From contig JAJEKV010000025.1 in the NCBI GenBank assembly GCA_021234155.1, positions 8,834,330 through 8,898,329 of the forward strand: 64,000 nucleotides of DNA, in the 5' to 3' direction. Both the position numbers and the translations under genes were made by a program. Numbering within the stretch: the stretch's first letter is position 1; every line of letters starts with the position of its first letter. This stretch comes from Isoetes taiwanensis (Eukaryota; Streptophyta; Lycopodiopsida; Isoetales; Isoetaceae). Below are positions 12,903 through 24,640 of this stretch, in pieces. The notes under the pieces are model-generated. The model was not told the DNA's origin. It was given only the letters and a program-made list of their open reading frames with translations, and ran no database searches.

Positions 12903-14500
12903 ATGTCTAAGCGCCAAGTGCATGTGGTGGGTTTGTTCTTGGCTTTGTGCTTATCAGGTAGCTATGGATACACACTCACTGGAATGCAGAATGCAAAACA
13001 AGCTTGTGAGAATGGAATGAAAGCATCGGCACCGAAGCTTCGGGGTGTAATTAACATAGTCGAGAATGCGATGTCGTGTTGGGGAGAGGGGTCGAGAGGG
13101 CGGTGTTAGAAGATTGCATGGAGTTCTTGAGCGGGGCAATGGGGTGCCTAAATGATGCAACAGCCAAGGTGCAATATTTCTCGCATAAAGGTCAATTGAG
13201 GATGGGGATAGCGATGACATATGGACGTGGACAAAGCGGTCTTGCGGCGGGGGGAGGTCCACGTGTGCGGATGAGTGGAGGATCTGGGCGATTCAGAGCT
13301 GCGCAGAAGTGCCGAAGCAAAGGCAAAAGGGAACGCAAAATGATCTCCATAATTAAACTTGCGTTGTTTATGAATCTCGAAAAGCGGCCCCACGAACCGA
13401 TCTACTACCCATGAAATTTGGTAAAACAAAGAGCCCTCTTTTCCTTATAAGCTTAAGGCGGCCTCCCCAATGATGGATGCCCTCGACCGGGTGCCGTTTT
13501 CTCCTCCAAAATTCCTCCGCTAATTTGGTTGTAGCCAAAGATGGCTCAGGAAATTTCACCTCTATTCAGCCGCTATCAATGCCTCTTCTCTCGGCTATGT
13601 TATCTATGTTAAGAAAGGTATATACAATGAAACCGTCGAGGTTCCCAAAGAAAAAGGCAAACCTAACTATCTTTGGGGATGGCATCAACAAGACTATCAT
13701 TGCTGCTAGCAATTACTATGCTCAGGCTGGAACCACTTTTAGGACTGCCACTTTTGGTATATTGCTTTTATAATTTCTAAATGCTTGCAACTTCCTAACA
13801 TATTTAGCCTTTCTCACCACCCCTTTCCTTTTTGCCTATTGTAGGTGTCAAAGCAACCGGATTCATTGGTAAGTTCCTCACCATACTGAACAATGCCGCC
13901 CCCAAAATAACCAAGCGTCGCCTTGCTAGTGACTCTCGACAAGGTTGCCTTCTACAAGTGTTCCATGGTTGCATACCAAGATACTCTCTATACATATGCT
14001 AATCGGCAATTTTATAGAATGTGAGGTGACAGAACTGTAGATTTTATATTCGGAAATTCTGTAGTTTTCCAAAAGTGCTCATTATATGCTAGGACACCTC
14101 TTAGTAATCAAAGGGAACATCATCAACGCACAAGGGCGCAGTGATATAAATCAAAATACTGAGGAATATCAATTGACCAATGCCAAGTCGATGGGGCCAT
14201 CAACCAAACCTTTTGGGGCGGCCATGGAAAGATTATTCTAGAGCAGTGTTCATGAAAAGCCAGCTTAGTGGTGCAATCAATCCAGCAGGTTGGCTTGCAT
14301 GGGATGGTGCCCCTAATAGGTCCCAAACCGTGTACTATGGTGAATATAAAAACACTGGTGTAGGAGCAAGCATGTCAAATCGAGTGAATTGGAGCCGAGC
14401 ACTTACTACGAATGAGGCATCACAATTCACAGTTGGGTCATTTATTGCAGGCAATGAATGGTTGCCTTCGACGGGCATCACTTACACTGCAAGTCTATAA
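12903..14500 (+). pseudogene. Pectin methylesterase (PMEI-PME type), decayed
   Basis: A type I plant pectinesterase, which de-esterifies homogalacturonan in the cell wall. The ATG at 12903 starts MSKRQVHVVGLFLALCLSGS, a typical signal peptide. PMEI-domain traces follow (NAKQACENGMKAS, later VLEDCMEFLSGAM). The catalytic domain begins near 13515 with NLVVAKDGSGNFTSIQ and shows YVIYVKKGIYNETVE, IFGDGINKTII, the active-site YQDTLY at 13974-13991, DFIFGN at 14040-14057, RPWKDYSRAVFMKS near 14218 and the conserved C-terminus ending STGITYTASL before the stop at 14498-14500. The motifs fall in different frames, with at least six shifts and several stops, so no single protein can be made. One intron fits at 13757-13844 (GT...AG), splitting the glycine codon of TFGVKATG. 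Poor base-calling is an alternative explanation for the shifts, but in-frame stops argue for real decay. Confidence 0.88.
13757..13844 (+). other. Intron in the pectinesterase relic
   Basis: The donor GGTATAT after ACTTTT and the acceptor CTATTGTAG before GTGTCAAAGC flank 88 bases. The C/T-rich run just before the acceptor is typical. Removing it restores FGVKATGFI, the usual TFxVxGxGFI block of the family, so this intron is well supported. Confidence 0.7.
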
Positions 14501-16139
14501 TGGTTTATTCACATTGTAGGACAAGTCCTTGATAACATGCCTTAAGATATTCTCTTTGAGTTATAGCAATAAACAAAAAGAAGACAATTCTGAAGTATTT
14601 TGATAGAATGCACTTTACAAATATTTAAAATTTCCCCCAATATTGTCATTTGCAAGACTTGGAATTCTTGAGAACATCATGAGATGAAGGCACCGAGAGT
14701 TATGGTGAGAATGGCACCTGGAGAGGCCATTACATAAGGTAATAGGCAGGGGACACAATTGTAGCATTCGATTCTGGATAGCAGCCATGTGGAATGATCT
14801 AGGAGATGGGACAATAGATGGCATTATTGGGAGAGGGGGGAAGGGGGAGTTCTTGGAAGCAGTCCATGACTATAATAGGTTGTAATTGCTTCCCCTCGAA
14901 TATTTTGAATGAGGCTTTGGATTGTCAAATTTCATTTAAGGCATCCGACAAGTTTCATTTAAGGCAAGCTTCATTCTTTACTCTTTTTGTCACATGGCAA
15001 ATAGCTATTCCTAATGATAAACTTTTGGACTACACATGTTAAAGGGCCAATTTGTTAGTGAGAGACAGTTTTAGCACCTTGTAGGATATCTTAGCGCATT
15101 TGAGGATCATATGTTGTAGAGTGGGTTGGGGCATATTTGAAGATCATATATTGGAGATATGATATGATGGTTGTGGCATTGTTTTTTAATATAATTGCAT
15201 ATTCTATTTATATGCCAGAAAATAGTCTAAAAACTAGTTTGGTTTCAATGTCGATTTGGGATCCATGTGAATCTCAGCCTTAGAAATAAAAAATCATATG
15301 ATTCTAACCATTGAAAATAACCACTGCGTGGCCAATACTCGTTAAAGACAACCTTGAACGTTGGTTTTAGTGTGGAAGGAAGTCATCATATTGTTTTTTC
15401 GATCCAAGGTCCTTTGCAGCCAAGGAGTTTGGATCATGGCATAAGATAAGAGGCTTTTCATAGATCGATTTCTCATATGTTTTTCAATTTTACAGGCTTT
15501 GTGGCACCATCTCCATCATTTGTTATCTTTGTTTTTTAAGTATTGTGCTACCATTGCTTAGTTGTCTTTATTTCAAGCTTCTTAATATTCAGTTATCAGG
15601 AAATATGCACTTGAATTTGGAGCAAAAATCCCTTGGTGATTCTGCACCATTATACCTAGATAGATAGATAGGTAGGTAGGTAGGTAGATTTTTTAACATC
15701 CATGGAGACCAAATTGGCCATGGGACCCAAACAACAAAAAGGGCATGGAAGCCCAAAAAGTATAAAGGAAAAGATAATGCTAATGCAAGAAAGAATGTTG
15801 TACTTGATAGATTGTTAAACCTTTTTCTCAAAGAACTTATAACAAAACAAGATGCTGACGAGGAGGGAATATGAAGATGATATTAGTTTATGGTCTGAGA
15901 ATAGAGAGTTTTATAAGTATAGTGAAGCCACCATCTTAATGTAATATAAAATGTTTATAGGACCTTGTTTAATGCAGAATGCATCTAAGTAACCCAACCA
16001 AAGTCACTCATTTGCCACTTCCACCTATCTTATTAATCTTCCCCCTCCTTTTCTTTTTAAAGGAGGGATCTTATCAAGCTTGCCTGGAAGAGTTAATTTA
16101 CTAGTAAGGTAATCTATCAAGTTAAACTGTATTTTAGAG
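14501..16139. other. No recognisable gene; short tetranucleotide repeat
   Basis: After the pectinesterase stop there is an AATAAA at about 14569 that could have served as its polyadenylation signal. The rest is AT-rich without domains. A TAGA/TAGG tetranucleotide repeat lies at 15656-15688. Confidence 0.45.
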
Positions 16140-17705
16140 TGTCAGCCTTAACTACCTTGTTCAACATGGCATTACAGGAAGGTTTTGCCACCACAATAGA
16201 CCACTAGTCATGTTTTTTTCCCATCAACAACAACAAGGCAGGCTGGGCAGAGGCAACAGAGATGCAAACCCTCATGCAAGTAGAATTGAGATCCCGACAC
16301 TCAACCATTGATCGTATCTTTATGTTGCAGACTTTGGTTGAAGACATCAAGAACCATATACAAGGCATGTACTTGTTGCTTCGTAGACTTGAGTTTTTTA
16401 CATTGTGCCTTGGGGGAAAAGCTATGGATAAGATTGTACCAGCTGAGATGGTCCATGCGGATCTTCGGAATGTAGTGTACAGGCTATATGAGCTCAGCCC
16501 AGTTGTAGTCGACAAACCAAACATTCGACAACAGTATCAGGGTAGGAGGGATGCTATCTCTCTCCAACACTGTTTTAGGCTTTACATTGATCAGTTGGAA
16601 AATTGGCTTGCTGATAATGATGGCCATGAAGCTCAATTTTTGCATTGGATTATCAACATTGATGATGTAGACCTCCAAGCTTACACTCCAGAGGCCATGC
16701 CATGCCATCTAGATACTCTGGGCATATTCTGCCAAGCTACTGACATGTTTGTCAATCTGAGCAAGACTAAGGTGGCCCTTATCTCATCCTCATCCAAGGC
16801 CTCCCTCATTCACTTATCGGGGACAAAATGTGGAGGTGACATCCACTTACAAATATTTGGGAGTGGAGTTTTCTTTTAACAATGTACTGAGACACTTTCA
16901 TTCAGTTATGAGTGACAGCGGGCTAGAAAGCACTGTATGCAATGCAAGACAACAGTCACAGAAAGGAGCTGTATAATTGGGCCCATCAATCAAACCTACT
17001 TAGGGTCTTAATGGAGCTCATCCTTCTGTATGGGTGTGAAGTCTGGGGCCCGATGGGTCCCTTGCTACCTGAAATGACTTGGAGCAGGTGCAGAAAGCCT
17101 TTTTTGCATGGGCACTGGGAGGGGAAATCCACGATCCCATATCAAAATTTTCTGCAGGAGACAGGTTTCTTACCTCTTTAAATGTAGCCTTTGATCGCCC
17201 GTCGTCTACTTTTAAAAGGTGGTCATTATGGACGATGCTCGTCTCCCCAACCTGACTTACACCATGGCAATGGGGTCGCAACGCCTCAAGGCCTGCTAGA
17301 AAGAAAAGAGAGCTTAGTGGCTAGCTAGATGGAATATGCAGGAGCACAAGTACATACAAGTACAAACAGAAGTGGATCGCCATATTTTCAGGCAGTACCT
17401 TGATGTTTGCTTCCTCAACAAGTTTTGCTATCTATGTATCCATTTGCCCATGAAAAAGTACAGACTAATCGCCTCGATTTGTACAGGTGCACACCGTCTC
17501 CTAATTGAGACAGAGAGATGGTTTGGAGAGCCATGCCAAGACCGATTTTGTCAGTGCTACCAAGTGGGAGCTGTTGAAGATGAATGTCACAAGTCGCATT
17601 TAATTAAAGTGGATCTCATGCCATTCCCACTTTTTTTTGGAACCCTATTATTTTACACGAAAAGGACGACGGAAACTTTTAAAACTGCATTATTGCTTTA
17701 GAAGA
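16140..17705 (+). mobile_element. LINE (non-LTR retrotransposon) ORF2 remnant
   Basis: Plus-strand reverse transcriptase and downstream region of a plant LINE, in order. First comes a trace of RT N-terminal sequence. Then RSRHSTIDRIFMLQTLVE is the usual GFRxxxSTxDxIFxLxxLxE block. AVYRLYE-like (VVYRLYELSP), FRLYIDQLENWL and a degraded YADD box (NIDDVDLQAYTPEA) follow, with CQATDMFVNLSKTKV after it. A TYKYLGVEF-like sequence near 16840-16870 is in another frame. Then come LLYGCEVWGP (about 17024-17053) and TGAHRLLIETERWFGEPCQD with GAVEDECH near 17480-17590, which is the C-terminal region. The element lacks its 5' half, is broken by several stops and shifts, and shows no clear 3' poly(A) tail. 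The active-site Tyr-Ala of YADD is lost, so it is dead. Confidence 0.85.
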
Positions 17706-18224
17706 TGCCTGTTTTCCTCTAAGAAAGAAAATGTTAAGGAAAATTAAGTGGTCTATTTTTCTCGGTTAGGTTAGTCGAGAAGATAAAGAGCATAAATTTT
17801 AAAACCAATGAAAATGCTATCTCTCTATAAACAAAGTGTTGATCTACCACAATTTTCATTCATAAATGATTTCATTACATTGTATTTTATAGTGGTTGAA
17901 GATACCATGATGGTGGGGCTGGCACAAATATTACATCATCTTCGCACACAGACTACCTACTGGGAACAGAGATGCGAGCAAGGTCCGAGGTGTTCCAAGC
18001 CATGACAGCAACTTGAAGAGAATAGAAATATGAACACGCTGACCTGACCAATGCATGTCATCAACCTCTTCTCGTCCTCTTTCTTCAATGAACGGGTCTT
18101 TCCATGGCTCCCCGATCATGTCCTTCGCTCGTGATCTGTGGAAAGGCAAAATAAAGTTAATGCAAGTGATGCTACAGACAATACAAATAAGAAAACAACC
18201 ATGTTCTAAGGGCCATTTCTAAAG
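17706..18224. other. No recognisable gene
   Basis: AT-rich stretch after the LINE. I see no target-site duplication or domain. Confidence 0.4.
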
Positions 18225-18632
18225 AAAGTAGGTCTGAGGCCCTTTCTCGACTCGTGAGTGGAGAAAGGCCCTAAGGCCCCTCTGAGGGCCTTTCTCGACT
18301 CGTGAGTCGAGAAATGTAGCTTAGAGCCCAAAAAAACAAAAACAAATATATATTTTTTCCCTTCTTTTTTGTTAAGTAGGAAAAAAAGGGGGTTTTGAGG
18401 GCCTTTCTCAACTCGCGAGTCGAGAAAGGCCCCTCTGATGGCCTTTCTCGACTAGTCAAGAAAAGCAGTTCAAGGTGAGAAATGCAGTTCTGAGGGTCGA
18501 GAAATACAATTCTGAGGGCCTTTCTCGACTCGTGAGTCGAGAAAGGCAGCTCAAGGTGAAAAACGTTGTTCTGAGGGTCGAGAAACGCAGTTCTGAGGGT
18601 CTTTCTCGACTCATGAGTTGAGAAAGGCAGCT
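18225..18632. repeat. Array of CTCGACTCGTGAGTCGAG palindromes
   Basis: At least six spaced copies of the near-palindrome CTTTCTCGACTCGTGAGTCGAG or close variants occur near 18243, 18290, 18406, 18440 (half), 18520 and 18600. Most sit after GAGGGC and are followed by AAAGGC. Two related linkers (GGCAGCTCAAGGTGAAAAACG and GAAATGCAGTTCTGAGGGTCG types) recur between them. Each unit can form a hairpin with stems of about 12 bp. No coding content is seen. Confidence 0.8.
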
Positions 18633-18916
18633 CAAGATGAAAACCGCAGTTCTGAAGGCCACATACAGTGCCAAAATTGCCCTAAAAACCCCAAAAAGCT
18701 ACCCCTACGTACGAGTATATGTACGGTTTAAGGGGAAAACAAACCCTTTCGGGTCACTCACATGGTTTGTACGGCCAAAACTATGTGAACCCCCCTTGGG
18801 TGTTTGGTTGTGTATTTGGGCCCCATACTTGTGATTGTATGCATTCTTGACTACCACGTCAAGGATTATTATTTAACTTAGTCATTAGATTAATTTAATT
18901 TACTATTTAATTAATT

Positions 18917-18950
18917 ACTAGTAAACGTGTGCCCGGCGTTGCCGGGCTAA
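18917..18950 (-). mobile_element. Helitron-type 3' end, minus orientation
   Basis: Read on the minus strand this is a 17-base hairpin (GCCCGGC-AAC-GCCGGGC, at 18931-18947), then nine bases, then CTAG at 18921-18918 followed by T. A GC hairpin about 10 bases before a terminal CTAG (CTRR class), inserted between A and T, is the hallmark of plant Helitron 3' ends. The element body would extend to the right. Its 5' TC end was not found. The 34 bases are the exact reverse complement of 27813-27846. Confidence 0.6.
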
Positions 18951-20068
18951 CGTTGGGAACATGTTAATGACCTCACTTAAAAAGCCTTTTGAAAAATCAG
19001 CATAAAAATATGGGTTTTAATCAAATTTGGACTTCAGCACAATTTGACATTGCAACGCCAAGCCAAGCCAAGCTTAATTGCAAACTCAACAACCTTGGCA
19101 TTCATGATTGGAAGGGCTCTAGGCAATTCCATATAGAGAGGATAAATATGGACATTGGTTTGTCCCCGTACAAAGGTGTAGAAACAGAAGGCTGAACATA
19201 GGTTATTTGATACAATCAATGACCGTAAACCATTTCGGTTAGACGACCCAAGCTTTTTCCCCGCGAAGCTTGCACCAAAAAAAACGTTCATATGTAAGCA
19301 AGAAGATTACATCAAGAACCATGAGATCTCAGAATCGCCATTTCTCATCTATGCACTTGAAATAGATATGGGTTCACAAAGGCGCATGTAATTGATAGGT
19401 CCAATCATTTGAATTCCAAGAAAACCCGAAATATCAGGTTATCTACTTTTTCCCAGAAAAGAAAATGTGCCATACCACGTCATTTTCAAATTGAGGCTTG
19501 TGAACTAAACCATGCTCAAACCTATCGCACCACATTTGTCAGAAATATTCATGTGGCAGCAGAGCATATGTATAAATGGTCAACTTGTTACATTTCCAAA
19601 AGTTTGATTCTACATCCAGTTTGGAAATTCTACATCAGGTTTGACAATGATGAATAGTGTAACATATAATCCAAATGAAATGGACTCACAATTCAGCTGT
19701 AGCATGTGGGTTGGCAGTAGTTTTTCATGTTCCAAAACTGGATATTCCTTCTGCATAAAGATAAATGCATTAGTTATATTTTAATCATTAACCAACACTC
19801 AATTCCAAAACGTTGTAGGTAGGACAGAATGCAAAATATGCTGGTGCCATGTTCATAATGCAAAATACCAAATGTATCTCATTTAATTTTCATATTTACA
19901 AAAGTAAGAAAGCAAGGGTGCTTTGAATCCTATGGACAACCAAGTCATTTGATTTATCTGTTCTATAGGTTGTCCTAAACCACCCATCAGTTCCAAGTGG
20001 ACTCACCATTCAGCTGTGGCCTATGGGTTAGCACTTGCTTTTCCTGTTTCAAAACTGGATATTCACAC
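18951..20068. other. Interior of Helitron-bracketed tract, no gene
   Basis: No recognisable protein. An internal direct repeat is visible: 19685-19735 and 19998-20060 share ACTCA.CATTCAGCTGT and CAAAACTGGATATTC, with about 313 bases between them. Copy 2 is interrupted by the foldback that starts at 20069. Confidence 0.5.
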
Positions 20069-20875
20069 GGCTTGTTGTTAGCTCTACTACTATTTTCTAT
20101 TATGATTCATATGCACTAAGGAATCTCCATGCACAGATATTATATGCACAATATTACATGCACTAAGGAAACTCCATGCACAATATTACATGCACCCCTA
20201 CACCATCCTTAAGGCCCCGAAGGGGCCAAAAATTTTTTTAGTTAACACAAACCATTAACACACAACTATCATTAATATTATCAACACAAACCATTGCATT
20301 TGACACATTTAAATTAAAATCCCCCTTAAACCCCCTTTGGTTTGGGTGCATATTCACAGGGGGTTACTCCCGCAACGAGTCGCTTGGATGGGCATATTTG
20401 CCCTTTATTCCAAGATCTGGACCGTACGTAGCGATCCTCGTTTGTGGGGTATACAAGTACAAGTTTTTGTATACTGTATATTAAGGTTTGCAAAATACTA
20501 TAAGGTTTGAGAGATTGTACTTAATGGTGTTAATTTTGTACATGTATTGTAAATTTTTTGGGGCTCTCGCTGCCCTACGTAACCCCCGTGTGAATATGCA
20601 CCCAAACCAAAGGGGGTTTAAGGGGGATTTTAATTTAAATGTGTCAAATGCAATGGTTTGTGTTGATAATATTAATGATAGTTGTGTGTTAATGGTTTGT
20701 GTTAACTAAAAAAATTTTTTGCCCGAGGGCCTTAAGGATGGTGTAGGGGTGCATGTAATATTGTGCATGGAGTTTCCTTAGTGCATGTAATATTGTGCAT
20801 ATAATATCTGTGCATGGAGATTCCTTAGTGCATATGAATCATAATAGAAAATAGTAGTAGAGCTAACAACAAGCC
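20069..20875. repeat. 807 bp foldback element with ~297 bp arms
   Basis: The left arm 20069-20366 starts GGCTTGTTGTTAGCTC and the right arm 20579-20875 ends GAGCTAACAACAAGCC. The arms are reverse complements over nearly 300 bases with only a few differences by eye, enclosing about 212 bases. Internal landmarks such as CCTTTGGTTTGGGTGCATAT and its complement align. No obvious target-site duplication and no protein were found. It resembles a foldback or MITE-type DNA element. A transcript across it would form a very long hairpin. Confidence 0.85.
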
Positions 20876-22151
20876 ATTACATTCGAAGTCCTAATATTAA
20901 GTGTGACATAATATCATGATAGATAATAGACAAATGGTAACACTTTTAAAACAGAAAACATTAGTTCAAGACCAGCAGCAACAAAACTAAGAATTTAGAA
21001 ACATGCTAACAATGACAAGACGACCATCATGAAAATTTCTATTTCTGTAAAGTTTTTGCCTATAAAATGAACCACCCGGGAAGTCAAATCACAATAAATG
21101 ATACCTACCTTCTTCAAGCTACATATTCCATATACTGGATACAATTGGTTACCCAAGACAATATGTACTAAAGATACCGCTTGGAAAACAAAGCATCTTC
21201 ATGGCTTTGATGGCTTTGCACATAAGCTTGTACTTCCCACAAGAAATGCTTCAGTCTCTTCCTGACATAAATATAGTTATTCACTTATCGAGAGCTAGGC
21301 ATAATATAGAATTGTAGAAGATAGAAACCTTCTAAACATTATTGCAAACTTCTATTGCAAGAGAACTTATCAAAAAAGATGGCCCTCAAATGTGTTCAAC
21401 TTGGTGGTGGTGTCCTATTTGCCATTTCTGGCCATTGTGCATAGCTTAATATTGCCATTAGGCCCCTTTGCTCTCTATCAAGCCTCCTAAGCAGGATGCA
21501 TTACAGTTCCACAGACACATCTCGTAATGCACATTTGAGAAAGGTCGTTGATTGACATATACTGAACCTTGATAATAACATGGCTAACAAATCTAAGGAC
21601 TCACTAAATTTGGACATTATAATGGGTCTCTACACACCCCCAACCCCCACCCAAACAAGAAAACCGCCAATTCTTTTGTATCAAACTCTTTCATATCAAA
21701 CGTCGTAACATGGGCTGCTCAAGCAATAGGGACTTCAACAAGCATAGGGACTCCATATTTTAGCGAGAACCCAGAGATGATCGTTATGCACATGGTCATC
21801 CATATAGCAAAGATATGGGTAAATCTCGATTCTATTTCATGCCATTCACTATCCTTGGATATGGAGTGGAGTATGTCTTGAAGAGATTATGCACCGCCAA
21901 CACCCCACATGGACATTATCAAATTACTAATGTGACATCATGAATATAAGATGCATTAACCTAAATGTCGCATTAGAGGTCCCAAATGTTATATAATGAC
22001 CATCCTGTAAGTGAGTTTCCTTGTTTGGGAAAGAGAATATGGGCTTGCTGTTCCCAACAATCCTTGTTGATCTAACAATCCCTTTGCAGCCTTTAGCAAA
22101 TTTAACCTTAGCGTAAGAAAGTTTAGGCATAATATAAAGAATGAAGTGAAC
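20876..22151. other. No recognisable gene
   Basis: AT-rich sequence inside the Helitron-bracketed tract. Only short frames and no domain were recognised. Confidence 0.4.
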
Positions 22152-22655
22152 CTAGAAAGATAGAAACTTGGAGATGAAATGGAAGAAAACACGGATGAAC
22201 AGTCTTGCTCTAGCATTCGCCGCAAATAAAGGCCACCGCCCAGAGAAACCGCCGAGGACAAATAACCTAATTCTCGATACACACCGCCAAAAGGAGATGG
22301 CACCCAAAGGACCCGCCGACCTTTTTACAGATAGCAAAGCCTTCCCCGCGGTAATCTTGCTTCCAATCGCCACGAGTTGTGAGAGTAATAGCGAGTTGGG
22401 AGAGGAATTACAAGCAAATAGTAGAGCTCGAAGAACTTGCGAAGAAACTCTCTGTTGCAACAAACGCCTCAAGCGTAGGAATGTCACCGACGCAACATTT
22501 CCCCACTTGGTGCTCGTAGCAAAGTCCATGCTCAAGACCGCCACCACTCGAGAGGTCTCGTTGGGTGTTGATACTTTGGTATGAAGATAGAACACCAGGT
22601 TTGAAACCCTATGAGTCTTATATGCGTCTGCAAACTGCAACACAATCAAAATCAC
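22152..22655 (-). CDS. Uncharacterised open frame, 167 codons
   Basis: This is the longest uninterrupted minus-strand frame in the tract and lies in a patch richer in G+C than its surroundings. It reads STPNETSRVVAVLSMDFATS and later LGAISFWRCVSRIRLFVLGG, with a hydrophobic C-terminus, and does not match any family I know. A plus-strand frame overlaps most of it. It may be an exon captured by a Helitron or chance. I give it as a candidate only. Confidence 0.25.
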   Translation of the reverse strand: MILIVLQFADAYKTHRVSNLVFYLHTKVSTPNETSRVVAVLSMDFATSTKWGNVASVTFLRLRRLLQQRVSSQVLRALLFACNSSPNSLLLSQLVAIGSKITAGKALLSVKRSAGPLGAISFWRCVSRIRLFVLGGFSGRWPLFAANARARLFIRVFFHFISKFLSF

Positions 22656-24207
22656 TGCGGATGCCAGTAATAAAGCAATGAACAGAGATAAAGCATAAAT
22701 AATCTGCTTACTACCATACTAGACCGCCTTCAATTCCAATGATCTCAATACTAGACCGCCTCAGTTCCAACCATCCAACAGCCGATCGTGCCAACGACCC
22801 CAACAGAGACGGATGAATTCCTGACCCTTTTGTTGCCCTAAAAACGTAAGCGGACGATGTTTGCATGGGATGATGTCTACATACCTAACTAGACCATTAA
22901 AAAACTGATGAAAAAAAAATAAGGTGCGCACTCTATTTGTACTGATTAGTAGACCTCATGGAATACGCCTTTCAAATCATAGTAAAACTATAGGAAAAAA
23001 CGTACAAAACTAGAAAAAAAACCCCCTGTTATAATGCTACATATTCTTGCTGTTATAATGCTACATATTCTTGCTGCAAAATGATAATTGCATTAGTTAT
23101 ACTCTCATCATTAAACAACACTCAGTGAGATCTACTTTTGACATGCAACAGTTATATTCCCATTTTATCAGCAATATATCATGAGTAGTGAATACGCAGC
23201 CATCATACACCATTTCAAATCGTCTATGATAAACCTTAAACCATCAGATCTGTCTACTGACTGTAATACACATGCTCTGCAAAAGGAGAACAGACGGAAG
23301 AAACTTAAAGATGAACAAACTTAATATATCAGATATAGCTGCAAAATGGGGAAGAAAGCTTACACAAAAATTGGCTATCTAGATAGCTTGCCTTCACTAT
23401 AAGACAACATGCCTTTGTTCTCACTGCCTGCAGAACAAACGATCTGCATATGCAAATCTGGTGAGCCATGAATCTGGCGCTAATTTTTCCCTGTGTAGCC
23501 CCTCTTTTCGCACGATGATTTCAAGGTGCAGAGGTTATTTTTTCCGGAAGATTTGATTTTAGATTTTTGCTTGATCTCCAGCAATCGTCCAAATATAATA
23601 CTGATGCTGGTCTTTCTAATCGAACCATTTTCTACGAGAATACTCAAGCATGCTAATTCAGTTATGGGGCATGCAGCAATGATGCTAAGCAATATGCGTC
23701 ATCATACCAGTACAATAATATCACTGTTTTAGTCAATGGGCACACTGGCTATGTCATTGTATGAATGATTTGGTGATGTTTAAGCATTGCTAGAACACAG
23801 GAGGTTAGCTGATCAAGATCGCTATCTAACAAAAAGCATTTGAATATATAGGTTTGTATGGTAAGCGATTTGGGCCACTGTCTTTAGCAATGCATCATGT
23901 ATTGGAGGGATGTTCTAACCATTGTAGACTTTAAATTAGAGATAGCCCATTTGAAGATAATGCACTTCTTGATGTGTTAACAGGTACAAATTCATGGGCT
24001 TTCTATGGATGTCAGCTTGCAATGTCACGTTGACAGGTGCAGCTTGCAATGTCACGTTGACAGGTGCAGATACCATTGGTAACAAATTACCAAGGCTTTT
24101 GTGCAAATAACCCAGTAGATGAACAAAGTGCAATCCAAAAAAAGAGTTTTGGAACAATTCCAGGTAAACTATTCCAGGCGTGTATAGAGACACAAGGTCT
24201 AACGTAT
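22656..24207. other. No recognisable gene; 24 bp tandem repeat
   Basis: Two adjacent copies of TGTTATAATGCTACATATTC plus TTGC lie near 23028-23075. The sequence following (GCATTAGTTATA, ATCATTAA..AACACTCA) is also found near 19770-19800, so the two places share repeat material. Two copies of GCAGCTTGCAATGTCACG-type sequence sit at about 24010-24062. Confidence 0.5.
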
Positions 24208-24224
24208 GCCCGGCAACGCCGGGC
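24208..24224 (+). mobile_element. Helitron-type hairpin without its CTAG tail
   Basis: The same GCCCGGCAACGCCGGGC hairpin as at 27816. It is followed directly by TTACTTAAAAAG instead of the ACACGTTTACTAG tail, which looks deleted. It is a relic of the same terminus. Confidence 0.5.
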
Positions 24225-24640
24225 TTACTTAAAAAGTTTTTGCCCTTTCTCTCTCACGCCGGTGTCCCCTTTCCGGCCGCCGGATGTAACGCTTTTTCCG
24301 GCAAAAAACGCTTTTTTCCGGCCAAAACGCTTCTTCCAACATTTTTTTTTTCTTCTCCTCATTTTTCCGGCAGCGACTTTATCTCTCTTGGTTGTGGGCG
24401 GTGCCCGTCGATGGCAACCAGAGTTCGCCAAAGCAGAGCACATCAACGCTTGGATTTTGCAAGGCCACCGGTTCCGCAAAATCTACCGATTTCTTTCGAT
24501 CTTCAAGAGGTTGCCGTTTACAGCTCCTGCCTTGCTCATTGAAGGAAAATCGTGGTGGCTTAGGGTTTCAAAAAAATCGTCTGAGTTCTTAAGATCTTGC
24601 ATTCGATTCTTGGAGCTTGGAGACGCATGCAGAAGCAGGT
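24225..24640 (+). repeat. GC-rich repeat, copy 1 (pairs with 27847-28270)
   Basis: Starts TTACTTAAAAAGTTTTTGCC and contains CTCTCTCACGCCGGTGTCCC, several TTTTCCGGC runs and CTTTCGATCTTCAAGAGGTT. The same order appears at 27847-28270 with small indels. Both copies lie directly downstream of a Helitron-type hairpin. The open frames through it differ between the copies, so it is not treated as a gene. Confidence 0.7.

Noticed and set aside
18225-18632. CRISPR-like array
   Set aside because: Plant nuclear DNA, palindromic units with irregular spacing and recurring rather than unique linkers. It is not a CRISPR array.
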